Positions 55,355-64,000 of a stretch of DNA of 64,000 nucleotides are shown here, one piece after another. The translations under genes were made by a program, and so were the position numbers. The DNA comes from Trichobilharzia regenti (taxonomy: Eukaryota > Platyhelminthes > Trematoda > Strigeidida > Schistosomatidae): the NCBI GenBank assembly GCA_944472135.2, contig OX235262.1, forward strand, positions 169,321,509-169,385,508, written 5' to 3'. Each line of letters opens with the position of its first letter. Positions within the stretch are counted from its first letter, which is position 1. Under the pieces are notes generated by a model, which did no database searches, was not told where the DNA came from, and was given only the letters and a program-made list of their open reading frames with translations.

Positions 55355-55545
55355 CTTTTTTTTAATAAACCTTGATGTCGCACCGTATTTTTGGTACAAG
55401 TATGGAATTTTTAGCATGTGATATCGGTAGCCTAAATTTTGGAGGCCAACCATATATATCGGGTGTGCGCCGGCACGAGCTCGAACCCCAGAGCACGTGA
55501 ATGGTCGGTGAGAGTCCTAGCCACCTTGCCACCGACGCCCAGAAT
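55355..55545 (-). mobile_element. tRNA-headed SINE, family 2
   Basis: On the minus strand: GGCGTCGGTGGCAAGGTGGC (A box), GGGGTTCGAGCTCG (B box), body with GGCCTCCAAAATTTAGG and ATTCCATACTTGTACC, and a poly-A-type end (T run at 55355-55362). Confidence 0.85.
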
Positions 55546-55859
55546 TATTTCAACTCACGTGTGAAACTTGAACATAGCAAGAAAAACAATTGTACCAGGA
55601 TAATATGAGCTCATCTTTTATTATTTAATCGAGGATTACTCTCAACTGGTTACAACCTGAACGTTAAAAAATATGAATTACATTAAAGATATGAACATAC
55701 TTCTCCATGATCATAAAGAGTAATTGGTAGGAATGAAAAGTAACATTACTCCGGAAGGATTTAACTGATTAGGAGCTACAAACAGTGACTATTTATAGAA
55801 TAATCAGACAATTAGGCTTGGAAACAAAAAAACAGGGTTGCGTATATATGTGTGTGTAT

Positions 55860-56090
55860 GGCGACATGAAAATACTAATGGGAGACATGAACGCCAAACT
55901 GGGACCAGACAACACAGGAAGGAAACTCATCATGGGTAGAGAAGCTCTCGGAGAAATGAATGAAAATGGAGAACTCTTCGCCGACTTCTGCGCCTTCAAC
56001 GAACTAGTGATTGGTGGCAGTGTATACAAACACAAAGATATCCACAAGGCTACATGGGTGTCACCAGATGGGAGAACAAAAAACTAGATT
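55860..56090 (+). pseudogene. RTE-like endonuclease fragment
   Basis: ILMGDMNAKLGPDNTG (55870-55917) is the conserved Asp-x-Asn block of apurinic-type endonucleases (GDxNAKxG). It is followed by GELFADFCAFNELVIGGSVY, HKDIHKATWVSPDGRT and, after a frame change, NKKLDYVT (LDYV/IDH region). The fragment is bounded on both sides, with no RT attached. It is the cleanest endonuclease stretch in the window. Confidence 0.85.
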
Positions 56091-56239
56091 ACGTAACTAA
56101 AGAAAACGTCTTATCTAATAACCAATAGAAAAAAGCAAAGAAAAGAAACAAAGTAGGGTGAGTCATGTTTAGATGAGAGAGTAGAGTTTTCTAAACGTGA
56201 GAAAGGTGACTCATAAAAGTTGTATATTTTTGTTGTCAC

Positions 56240-56410
56240 CAGGGCAGTGCAATATTCACGACTGTCTCTTTCTGCGTACATAGATTTTGTTTCAGTCGTT
56301 TGATGGCGATTGCTTCAGCAAAGAGTAGCAAGCTAGGTTTCTTTTGCTTGTTGATTATTTTGAACGACTTCGGGTTAGGGTTAGGATGAAAATCCAGTGA
56401 GTAACTAAAT
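56240..56410 (-). pseudogene. PLE GIY-YIG C-terminal fragment
   Basis: LLLFAEAIAIKRLKQNLCTQ and KETVVNIALPW match LLCMAEALAIHQYNPDLCIQ and KKFVQSLILPW of the 31 kb frame. FKIINKQKKPS before it corresponds to FNIIYKVKPN. Nothing else of the element remains. Confidence 0.75.
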
Positions 56411-56514
56411 GAGATTGCATGATACATGATTAGAGTTAAAATAATAGTCGGGAGATTAAGGGGATAAACGTAATTAAATAAAAAATGATTTTATCCTAAA
56501 AATCTTTTTTTATT

Positions 56515-56705
56515 TACTTTTTATTTTTGGTAACAGCTTGATTCCACACTGTATTTTTGGTACAAATATGGAATTTTCAGCGTGGATATCGGTAGCCTAA
56601 ATTTCGCAGGCCGACCATAGATATCTGGTGTGCGCCGGTGTGGACTCAAACCCCGCACCATGTGCATGGTCATCGAGAGTCCTAACCAATGTGCCACCGA
56701 CGCAC
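56515..56705 (-). mobile_element. tRNA-headed SINE, family 2
   Basis: On the minus strand: GCGTCGGTGGCACATTGGTT (A box), GGTGCGGGGTTTGAGTCC (B box), body with TCTATGGTCGGCCTGC and ATTCCATATTTGTACC, ending in an A-rich tract (T run at 56507-56527). Confidence 0.85.
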
Positions 56706-56709
56706 ACAC

Positions 56710-57365
56710 TAATTACCTCACTGTGTTTCAGATGTCTCACATAGTCGCATATAAGATTTTGAAACACACAGTTTAAATAGAGCTAAGTGCTTTGAGTTCA
56801 TACAGTGAAAAGAAGAAAACCTCTTACTGTCATCACACAATTTTTTTTCCTACAGATTATTTTTACTTAAATTTGATTGAATTAAAAACAATTTAATGAA
56901 AGCAAAAAATCCTGATATTATTTATCTAACTGAAATTACTTTCATGTTTTGTTGCTGTGTTTCTCTATTTAACCCTCGCAAAGATTCACTCAGCTTCACA
57001 TTCATTCTATTGTTCATTAGGAAAAGGACATTTTGAGCCATCTAATATCTGTTACAACAAAGCTGCAGTCAACTGACAATCGCGTGGAGTGAAATGATAC
57101 GTTGGCTAATTTGTTTTTGCACGGTATAATAAAAAATTTATGGGTAGGATAATGAGCTTCGCCACCCCCACACCCAACCGTTCAACTTGCAGAAATCTAA
57201 CCAGCCTAAACAATCCTACAAGAATACATTAGATATTAATGATATACTAAACGAAATATTGAAATGTTGATTAGAGTTTTACTGTTATTACAGTTAAAAT
57301 TTGTATGGGGATCAAATCACTACGTGATGTTGTCCCATTCTTACGGAATACACAAAGATAAAGTA
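56710..57365. other. Unassigned AT-rich DNA
   Basis: No family recognised. Confidence 0.35.
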
Positions 57366-57369
57366 TGTG

Positions 57370-57690
57370 TAAAGTTTGATCACGGATTCTTGTCATTTAG
57401 AGAACCACTGAAAACCAACAGGGAGTGCTGGATAGCTATCTTGTCCTTGTTATGGACTCCTCAGTAGTTCGCATCCACGATCACACTTGGAATCGGAACC
57501 AGGACCTTCACACTAGGAGAACAAGGTCATTCACCACTCAGCAACTTTGTCCGGAATCCAATGACTCTTCCATGAATTCTAACTTCTGTCTTTTCACCAT
57601 CTTGGCGCTACCTGCTGGCGACTATTTGTCCTCATACCCAACTGAGTGGAACCCACTATTCACGACTTTACACTAGAACTTCAGGTAACC
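57370..57690 (-). mobile_element. Sm-alpha-like SINE, near full length, hammerhead damaged
   Basis: On the minus strand: leader GAAGTTCTAGTGTAAAG, GTTGGGTATGAGGACAAATA, tRNA-like head with a weak B box (AGGTCCTGGTTCCGATTCC), hammerhead at 57424-57470 with CTGAGGA and a perfect GTCC/GGAC stem II but AAGA in place of GAAA and TATC for the cleavage site. It ends TCTAAATGACAAGAATCCG. Confidence 0.75.
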
Positions 57691-57884
57691 TCGTCTTGTA
57701 GCTAGACACTAGTGAGCATTAAATTATTTTTCAAGATAATAACAACAATGCTTCTTAATATCCTTACACCAAATTCAAAGATGAGCAAAACTTAGCAATA
57801 ATAAAAGCTTTATAACACATATAAGTGCAAATAAAAACCATTTTAAAGAATAAACGCATACTAAATTTTTGATAAATTGGATAT

Positions 57885-58325
57885 CGTTAAGACCATCATG
57901 TTTCCACATTGGATCACCTCAACCAAACAGGTCATAAAGTCAGCTAGCAGTGGAGATTCTTTCATTAAAGTTTATAGGGTATCAAAGAGATTATCAAAGA
58001 TCTCGAGATACGGAATACTTCAAATATCAGATGTCACTGCCATTCGCTTTAGGCTACCAGAGCCCTGTGTGCAAAAGAAACAGATCTAACCAGTTACAAA
58101 TGCTACCCTAGTCTTCTGTCGAAACTATAAGTTCGTTAATTCCGACTGACTTCCCTCAATATATCTAATTTTCAGTTTGGTTAATGTTGTATGTGTTGCA
58201 TGTTGCCTCTCTCTTATTGGTGCAATTGAAATGTAATCTGTCAATACTAATGCCGTGATGCGATTTAAAACCGAATCAATGTCGTTAATAAGAATATCTC
58301 TTTGATTCTTACTGTCAGTGTAAGT
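57885..58325 (+). pseudogene. PLE GIY-YIG C terminus and tail
   Basis: TGGATCACCTCAACCAAACA reads LDHLNQTGH in frame (the HLxxSGH block). FIKVYRVSKRLSKISRYGIL follows, then EPCVQKKQI (58060-58089). The UTR resembles 8900-8986 and 39830-39930 (CTCTCTCTTATTGGTGC, TGAAATGTAATCTGTCAA). An RTE copy follows directly. Confidence 0.65.
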
Positions 58326-59560
58326 CAAACGTGTACCTCAGCTACATCGACTTCGAAAAGGCCTTCACCATAAAGTCTAGATCGTGAAGTAATTTGGAAA
58401 CTGCTTCAACACAACAACGTCCAGTGCTCCAAGCCTGTATCAACCTCATTCAACAGCTGGCTATATGAGGATGCCAAGTGTCAGGTGATCCACGACGAAA
58501 ATATGACTCAGCATTGTGTTCAATGTGAATACAGAAGTGAGACAAGCTGACTGACTGCTATCGCCAATGATACTTTTTTTAACTCTGTTAGACTGGATTA
58601 TGCGTCAAACTGTGCACAGGGAGTGAGAAGACTGGGATACGCTCAACTGACCAATAAGAAGACTCTAGAAGATTTGGATTTGCGAGTCAATAATATGCGT
58701 CTAATGTCACGAAAACTCAACGAATCACAGACAGAAACCAGCAAATCAGCAGAAGAAGCAGCTAGCGAAGATAGGACCTAAGGTGAACACAGAGAAGATG
58801 GAGATGATGAAGATTACCTGGCCCCAATAACAACAGCAACAGCAATCAACATCGATCAGAATTGATGGGAGAGATTGTACAGAGGTTACTCCCCCCCCCT
58901 CACTTATCTACGCAGCCACTATTGTTTCAAACACACATACACACAAACACAGGATGAAGATGTCAGCCAGAATCGGAAATGCAAGCTACGCCTTCATCAC
59001 CGCGGAACCAGTTTGGAAGTCAGCACTGTACTCAACCAACATGAACAACTAGATTAGGATTTTCAACAAGAATATGAAGTTGCTCAGTTCTTTTTTATGG
59101 GACAGCAACTTGACCAGTGTGTCATGCAAAGGATTTCCAACAAGTCACCTTCGCTGGTTGACTCCATACTAAAGATCGAATGGCAGGCCGGCCGGCCGGA
59201 AAGAATTAGTACCAAAAAACTGTGGTTGTGAACAAACCAACAGGTGAGAACCGATTGCTCAACAAATATGTAGGAGAAAATGGAGACGAATAAGGCATAC
59301 ATCGAGAAAACCGTTGAATAATGTCGCTCACAGTGCAGGCCATTGCTCGAGTAGAAACCAAACACGAAGCGACGAGTGTGTCCTCAGTGCGAGAGTTATG
59401 CAGAGAAGATCTTTAGGGGAGGAGGAGATGAAAGATTATGGTCAGTCGTTGACTCAGCTAACTGAAGAGGAAGGCAGAGAGAAGAAGAAAGTGGAGATGG
59501 GTTTTTGAAGCCCTGTGTTCCACACAGAACCTAAAGAATGATGATGATAATAATAGATTA
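58325..59560 (+). pseudogene. RTE/SR2-like retrotransposon, 5'-truncated and degraded
   Basis: VYLSYIDFEKAFTIKS (58333-58380) carries the first catalytic Asp. YINLIQQLA-type sequence follows near 58440, and LEDLDLRVNNMRLM near 58668-58700 replaces the FADDLCLM box, so both catalytic Asp are lost. The thumb and C terminus continue in broken frames to about 59535, with a VEALCSTQNL-like end and GATGATGATAATAATA. Confidence 0.8.
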
Positions 59561-59564
59561 TAAT

Positions 59565-60230
59565 GATCACTGCGAAAATGTTTTTACTAAGTGTAGTTTA
59601 ACTAGGCAATAGAAAGTCTAAGCTGCCATTGAATGACGTTTGTTTGTAGAGCATAGACAAATGATTCTCGCTTCTTACATCTATAAACATTTGGATTCTA
59701 TATCACATGTATATATATATATGTACTTCCAACAAGAATAATTTCTCTTGCACTTATTTCCATGCTGCTATGATCTTTGGTATAAGAGAATCATTAAAGA
59801 ACGACACTGAATATTTGAAGATAAACTTTTCACGACTGACAATATGTGACAAATGATAGTGCTTCAGAGACCATTTATAACACTGGAAAAAGATTGGGAA
59901 AAAAGAAACTCAACCGAGGACTGGATTTTTTCTCTTTAGAATTACTGACTAGTTTGTCTCAGGGGGAAAACACGTCAGGATTACCTGCTTCGCTACTTCG
60001 TAAATTTTTCTACTTTGCGTGTAAGATGCATTAAAAGATATGATTTACAGAACACAACTTAAACAACAGATTTTATCCGCAGCAAATTAACAAGAAGAAA
60101 AAAGAAGAATCAGAGAACAAATTTTTATTTTTAGTTGATTTAGCAGAAAGGCCAAGCGTCTAAGATTGAGATATATAGAGAGTCAGGCAATACAGACAAA
60201 GCAATCAGTTATGATGAAAAAAAATAACTT
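59565..60230. other. Unassigned AT-rich DNA
   Basis: Short TA repeat at 59709-59720; no family recognised. Confidence 0.35.
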
Positions 60231-60235
60231 TAGAA

Positions 60236-61790
60236 GCGGAACACAGGGCTTCAACACTACACCATCACTTCATCTTTCTCTCTCTGAAGTCTTCTTCATC
60301 CGGCCTCGTGGCTGGAAATAAGCTGTCATCTTCTGCGTTCACGATTTCCTCCAAGTCTTCCTCGAAACCATATAAAACTCATCGCCTCCTAGTCAGGTTT
60401 CACTAGACGACTGGCCTAATGAGCGACGTCACGCAATGTTCTCTTCGGCTTGTGCTCGCTTCATTTTCACTTTCTTCTGAATATCCACTGAATAAGTAGT
60501 TAGTTTTTTACTAAAGTTCTTTGTTTCGAAGCTTATGCGGCTATCTGAGCTAGAGATAGTGGCTGTTAATGAAGATCTGCAGCTCACTGGAAAGGCTTTT
60601 CGCGACGCCTCAAGTCTCTGAACCACATAGAAGTATCGACTGATTTAACACTAGTATTGAAATTCTAACTTGTTTTTTGTGTTCTGTGCAGCAAAACTCT
60701 ACACTGATTTCATTGCGATAAACGTTTGTTTTACCTAAATGATTTCAATTTTTGAAATCATCATCCGTGCTGCCACTTGTTGTTGAAATGATGCTGCTCG
60801 GCGAAATAAGTGAAGTCAGGAAGCGACATCTGTCAAATCTTTCCCATTGATGGTGATTAGTGTTGGTTGTTGTTGTTGGCTGATAGTCTACATTACCTCT
60901 GTCTTCTTTGTGTTCACCTGAAATCCTATCCACGTTAGCTGCTTCTTCTGCGAGTTCGGTGGTTTTTGTCTATAAGTCTTCAGGTTTATGTAAAATGAGA
61001 CATAAATCATTCCTGAATTCAAGATCTTCTAATGTCTACTAATTAGTCCAGCGTATTTCTGTCTTCAATCTCACAACGCGCAATCTTCTGTATAATCCAG
61101 TCCACGACAGTTGAGAATATCATCGGCGATAATAGTCAGCCAGCTTGTCTCACTCCTGTATTCCCTTCGAACCCCTCGTTGAGTCAGTTTTCTGCTGTGG
61201 ATCACCTGAAACTTTACATTGTCCATATAGCCAACTGTTGAATGAGGTCGATAAAGACTTGGAGCACTGAATGCAGTAGTGTCCAAGCCGTTTACGAATT
61301 ACTTCTCGGTCAGTGTTGTTTGTTGAAGGCCTTTTCGAAGTTGATGAAGTTTAGGTTCAGATTTGACTGCCACTCTATACTTTGTTCGATGATGATGCGT
61401 ACAGTTGCGATTTGATTACCATATGGTTTGCCTCTCATGAATTCAGCTTGTCCCGTGCTGGCGAAGTTTTTCATTCAGTGCATCTTTTATTCTTTCCTGG
61501 ACTACACGACCTAGGAGTGACACTCTATGTTCCGTCCGATGACAGTGAATAGTGTTTCAATTTGATCAGTACATGATTTACTTTTTCTGAATCCAGGGTT
61601 ATTCTGGTGGGATTTTTGCATCTTCCTCTCTTCACGTTCTCGCGACTTTACGTTGTGCTTAGCGTTGACAAAAGCATGATTCCGCACTACTTCTTGCAGG
61701 ATCCGAAGTCACTTTTCTTCGGCAGTCTGATAAGGCAACGTCTCCTCCAGTGTCTAGATACTTTTCCCTCCTACATAAAACAACAACATT
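60236..61790 (-). pseudogene. RTE/SR2-like retrotransposon, RT region, old
   Basis: From right to left: LIRLPKKSDFGSCKK (61690-61740), a region equivalent to the RT fingers; LNLNFINFEKAF (61330-61375); GNTGVRQAG-type domain B near 61140-61170; LEFRNDLCLISHK (box with Asn-Asp) near 61000-61020. The thumb with PTLITINGKDL-like sequence lies near 60845-60870, then the C-terminal part to about 60240. Both catalytic and structural positions have decayed. Confidence 0.75.
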
Positions 61791-61799
61791 TCTAAATCT

Positions 61800-63690
61800 C
61801 TTTCTAGACTAATAAAACACCTATCAACAGTTATTTCTCGCAAATCTAAAACATCCCTTCAATCTGTAATGTATAGAATTAACAACAAAAAAGAACACGA
61901 CTCCATCTTCAGCTATCAGACAGATTTTCTCAATATCAAAAAAAGCACAATATTTGCCAGAGCGAACATGAGTTTCATATATACATTCATGAATACAACC
62001 AAGTAGGCAAAAACACGACATATGTTGCTCCTTATCAAAGCATGTGAATAACTATAGATATAATTTTAACTGTAAGAAAAAATTAAACAGATGAAAGATA
62101 AAGAATTTCAGCTAATCAGAGCATGTGAATAAAGATTGAATTCAACGCTCAATCCAGAATTAATCAAATATTGTTGCGTGCTAGTAATGCTGTAGATAAA
62201 TAAGCTAAACGATATCAACTCCGCTAAATGAAGTTTGCCTTGTGTTCGATAAATGAGTACTCCACGTATACTGTAAGTACTGATGACAAGGCGTAAATAA
62301 AAATTATGAAAAACACTAGTGGGCTCTTCCGCGCGGTATATTTGGAAACAGAAAGAAGTCAAGATAATTCTGGAAAACAGTATAATGACTTATTTAGTTT
62401 GTAAGGCTGTACAGCCGACTCAGAGAATTTCACTGTTCATTACATAAGCATAAAGTGCAACAAAAATGGCGCTGGCGTCAGCTTGTACACGTATGCGTTA
62501 AAAACAAAAGTTGAAACATTCAAGGTGCACTACAGGTTATCCCTCCCCCCTTAGAAGGTTGGTGAGATACGGGCAGACTTCAATACATGAAGACAGTGAA
62601 TCGAGAGATAAAGGTTTCTGTAGTAACACTCAGACAACAAGGAAGGTCAAAGGGAGTAATGAAGAAGTGTGAGAGGAAAGAAAAGGATTAAGACAAGCGC
62701 GGTGACTGTGTACATGGTTAGGGGGGGGGGTAAAGCGAAATATCAGAAGAAATGACGCTGGTGTCTTATTGGCATTTGTTGCTGATTTTCTTGTTTTATT
62801 ACTATTTATCTTATTGTGTCTTTTATTATTTTTTAAACGATGAACCGGTTTGGGCCTACATGTTACACAGTTTTGTGGTTTGTGATGAGCCGATGGTATG
62901 TAGAAGAAACACCGACGAGGAAAATAAATAAGGTAGATAAATTTAGTATACCATATTTCCAAGGCATTATTTGCACGTCATTTGCAAATCGATTGAATAT
63001 CACCACATTAGATAGCTTGTTGGATTCTACCAAGTGTTTCTAACGTTTTTCTTACAGGTGTGTTCTTCGATTGCTTTTTCCAGTGTCCGAAAAATACTGT
63101 TGCTTTTCTGAACTCGTTTACGGATATACTACTTATATAGGATTATACGTAGCACTCACCACAGTGGTACTAACACACTCCCCAGGCTATGGTAGCGGAA
63201 AAGTGACTCATTAGTTTCTCTTAGTTTCGTCTCAGACCAATGTTATACTTCTCCTCTACAACAACAAGTACCAGTCGACACAAAAGACAACAAATACACC
63301 AGCGTATTAGAAATAACAAGGTAAAAGATTTAAAAGAAAAGTGAGAGAAGAGGTTAAGACTTCAAAATTGGCATAAGATTACAACAAAAGCTTGGGCCAA
63401 ATAAATGCCCAGAAACACAGTGAAAACATGAGAGGTTCACTACGATAGCATGAGAACAAGATGAATGAGAGATGGCAATATAGGTGCAGACAAGGACTAG
63501 AAAATCTCCGGAGCGAACCAATCACTACTAGGACTATCAGTAGTGGCGATTATGTTACTTACAAAGAATTTGAAAAGCTCAGTTCACTTTGAAGATATCG
63601 CTGACAATGGTGTCTAGCTCAGTAATAATGGACAGAACTAAAAACATCTTGCTTTCAGCCGTATATAGTTTCTTGCAATGTAAATTACTA
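61800..63690. other. Unassigned DNA
   Basis: A G run of 10 lies at 62719-62728. Open frames at 61824, 62108, 62630 and 62840 have no recognisable motif. A TTTTTCTTACAG tract near 63046-63057 looks like a splice acceptor, but no exon is evident. Confidence 0.35.
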
Positions 63691-64000
63691 TTATTCAGAT
63701 ATTGGTTTGCAGGGATTCGGTTGATTTCAAGTTCAATCATGAACTTACTTCGGCCAGAAAACTAATGAAATCCATGGGAACGTGAACATCCCTTTTGTTC
63801 TTGTTTTAGACTCTAAATGTGGCCGGTTTTTACTCAAGCTAGATATTGATCAAATCCATGCTAGCCAGCATTTGAAAATAATGTAATGCTTACTGAATGC
63901 TGACTTTGCCTGGAGTTCTAGTGAGGCGTGATAATCAGTGGGGTCGACTGAGTTGAATGTGAGGACAAATACTCGCTGATGACATTGGCTGCCTGCAGTG
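63690..64000. mobile_element. Sm-alpha-like SINE fragments at the window edge
   Basis: 63905-64000 (plus) contains GCCTGGAGTTCTAGTGAG, TCAGTGGGGTCGACTGAGTT and GTGAGGACAAATACTCGC, the SINE leader, and is cut by the window end before the tRNA-like head. 63705-63745 (GCAGGGATTCGGTTGATTTC, CAATCATGAAC) resembles the SINE 3' end in inverse orientation. Confidence 0.5.

Noticed and set aside
62630..62962. 110-codon minus-strand frame as a host exon
   Set aside because: No recognisable domain, low-complexity residues and no credible splice context on that strand.
63046..63062. Splice acceptor of a host exon
   Set aside because: A single pyrimidine tract plus AG without a following coding frame or partner donor is not sufficient.
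1..64000. CRISPR array, prokaryotic operon or phage region
   Set aside because: No short evenly spaced repeats, no operon-like gene packing, and clear metazoan retroelement content.

Overview
The window looks like repeat-dense euchromatin from a flatworm, most likely a schistosomatid blood fluke (Schistosoma, Trichobilharzia or a close relative). The base composition is AT-rich. Coding traces belong to three retroelement groups typical of schistosomes: RTE/SR2-like and CR1/SR1-like non-LTR retrotransposons, and Penelope-like elements (PLEs) with GIY-YIG endonucleases. There is also a tRNA-headed SINE family with a hammerhead-type module, resembling the schistosome Sm-alpha family. I found no convincing host protein-coding exon, rRNA gene, functional tRNA gene or CRISPR array. 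Species and family names rest on recalled motif patterns, not on a search.

Layout. 1-6458 and 13593-20477 are a direct segmental duplication (a few percent divergence or less by eye). Each copy holds CR1 reverse transcriptase (RT) remnants, an unclassified repeat, a PLE cassette with inverted ends, and the 5' half of an RTE element. The unique 7.1 kb between them contains a nested-palindrome GIY-YIG cassette (6475-7497), an RTE copy inserted into a PLE tail with an 8-bp target duplication (8979-10123), and a PLE with inverted terminal repeats inserted into a CR1 3' end (10949-13164). From 20.5 to 34.4 kb there are decayed RTE copies, SINEs, the best-preserved PLE linker/GIY-YIG frame (31035-31793) and a 245-bp fold-back element with 13-bp direct repeats and a hammerhead-like core (33593-33863). 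From 34.8 to 39.4 kb two PLE copies face each other around an RTE copy. From 40 kb to the end, CR1, RTE, PLE and SINE fragments alternate with unassigned AT-rich DNA.

How the parts relate. Nearly everything recognisable is retroelement-derived, and most copies are 5'-truncated with stops and frameshifts. The autonomous machinery represented is the RTE endonuclease/RT, the CR1 RT, and the PLE RT plus GIY-YIG endonuclease. The SINEs and small fold-back elements are non-autonomous and presumably mobilised in trans. Nested insertions give a partial order of events: CR1 before the PLE at 11 kb, PLE tail before RTE at 9 kb, and CR1 before SINE-3 at 48 kb.

The most noteworthy signals are a nearly complete hammerhead ribozyme inside a SINE (minus strand, 41999-42046), hammerhead-like cores at the axis of fold-back structures, GIY-YIG-only PLE cassettes bounded by inverted repeats, and a 4-nt insertion at the RT catalytic Asp-Asp codons shared by two RTE copies. 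Edges of decayed elements are approximate (about 10-50 bp) unless a repeat end or target duplication is cited.
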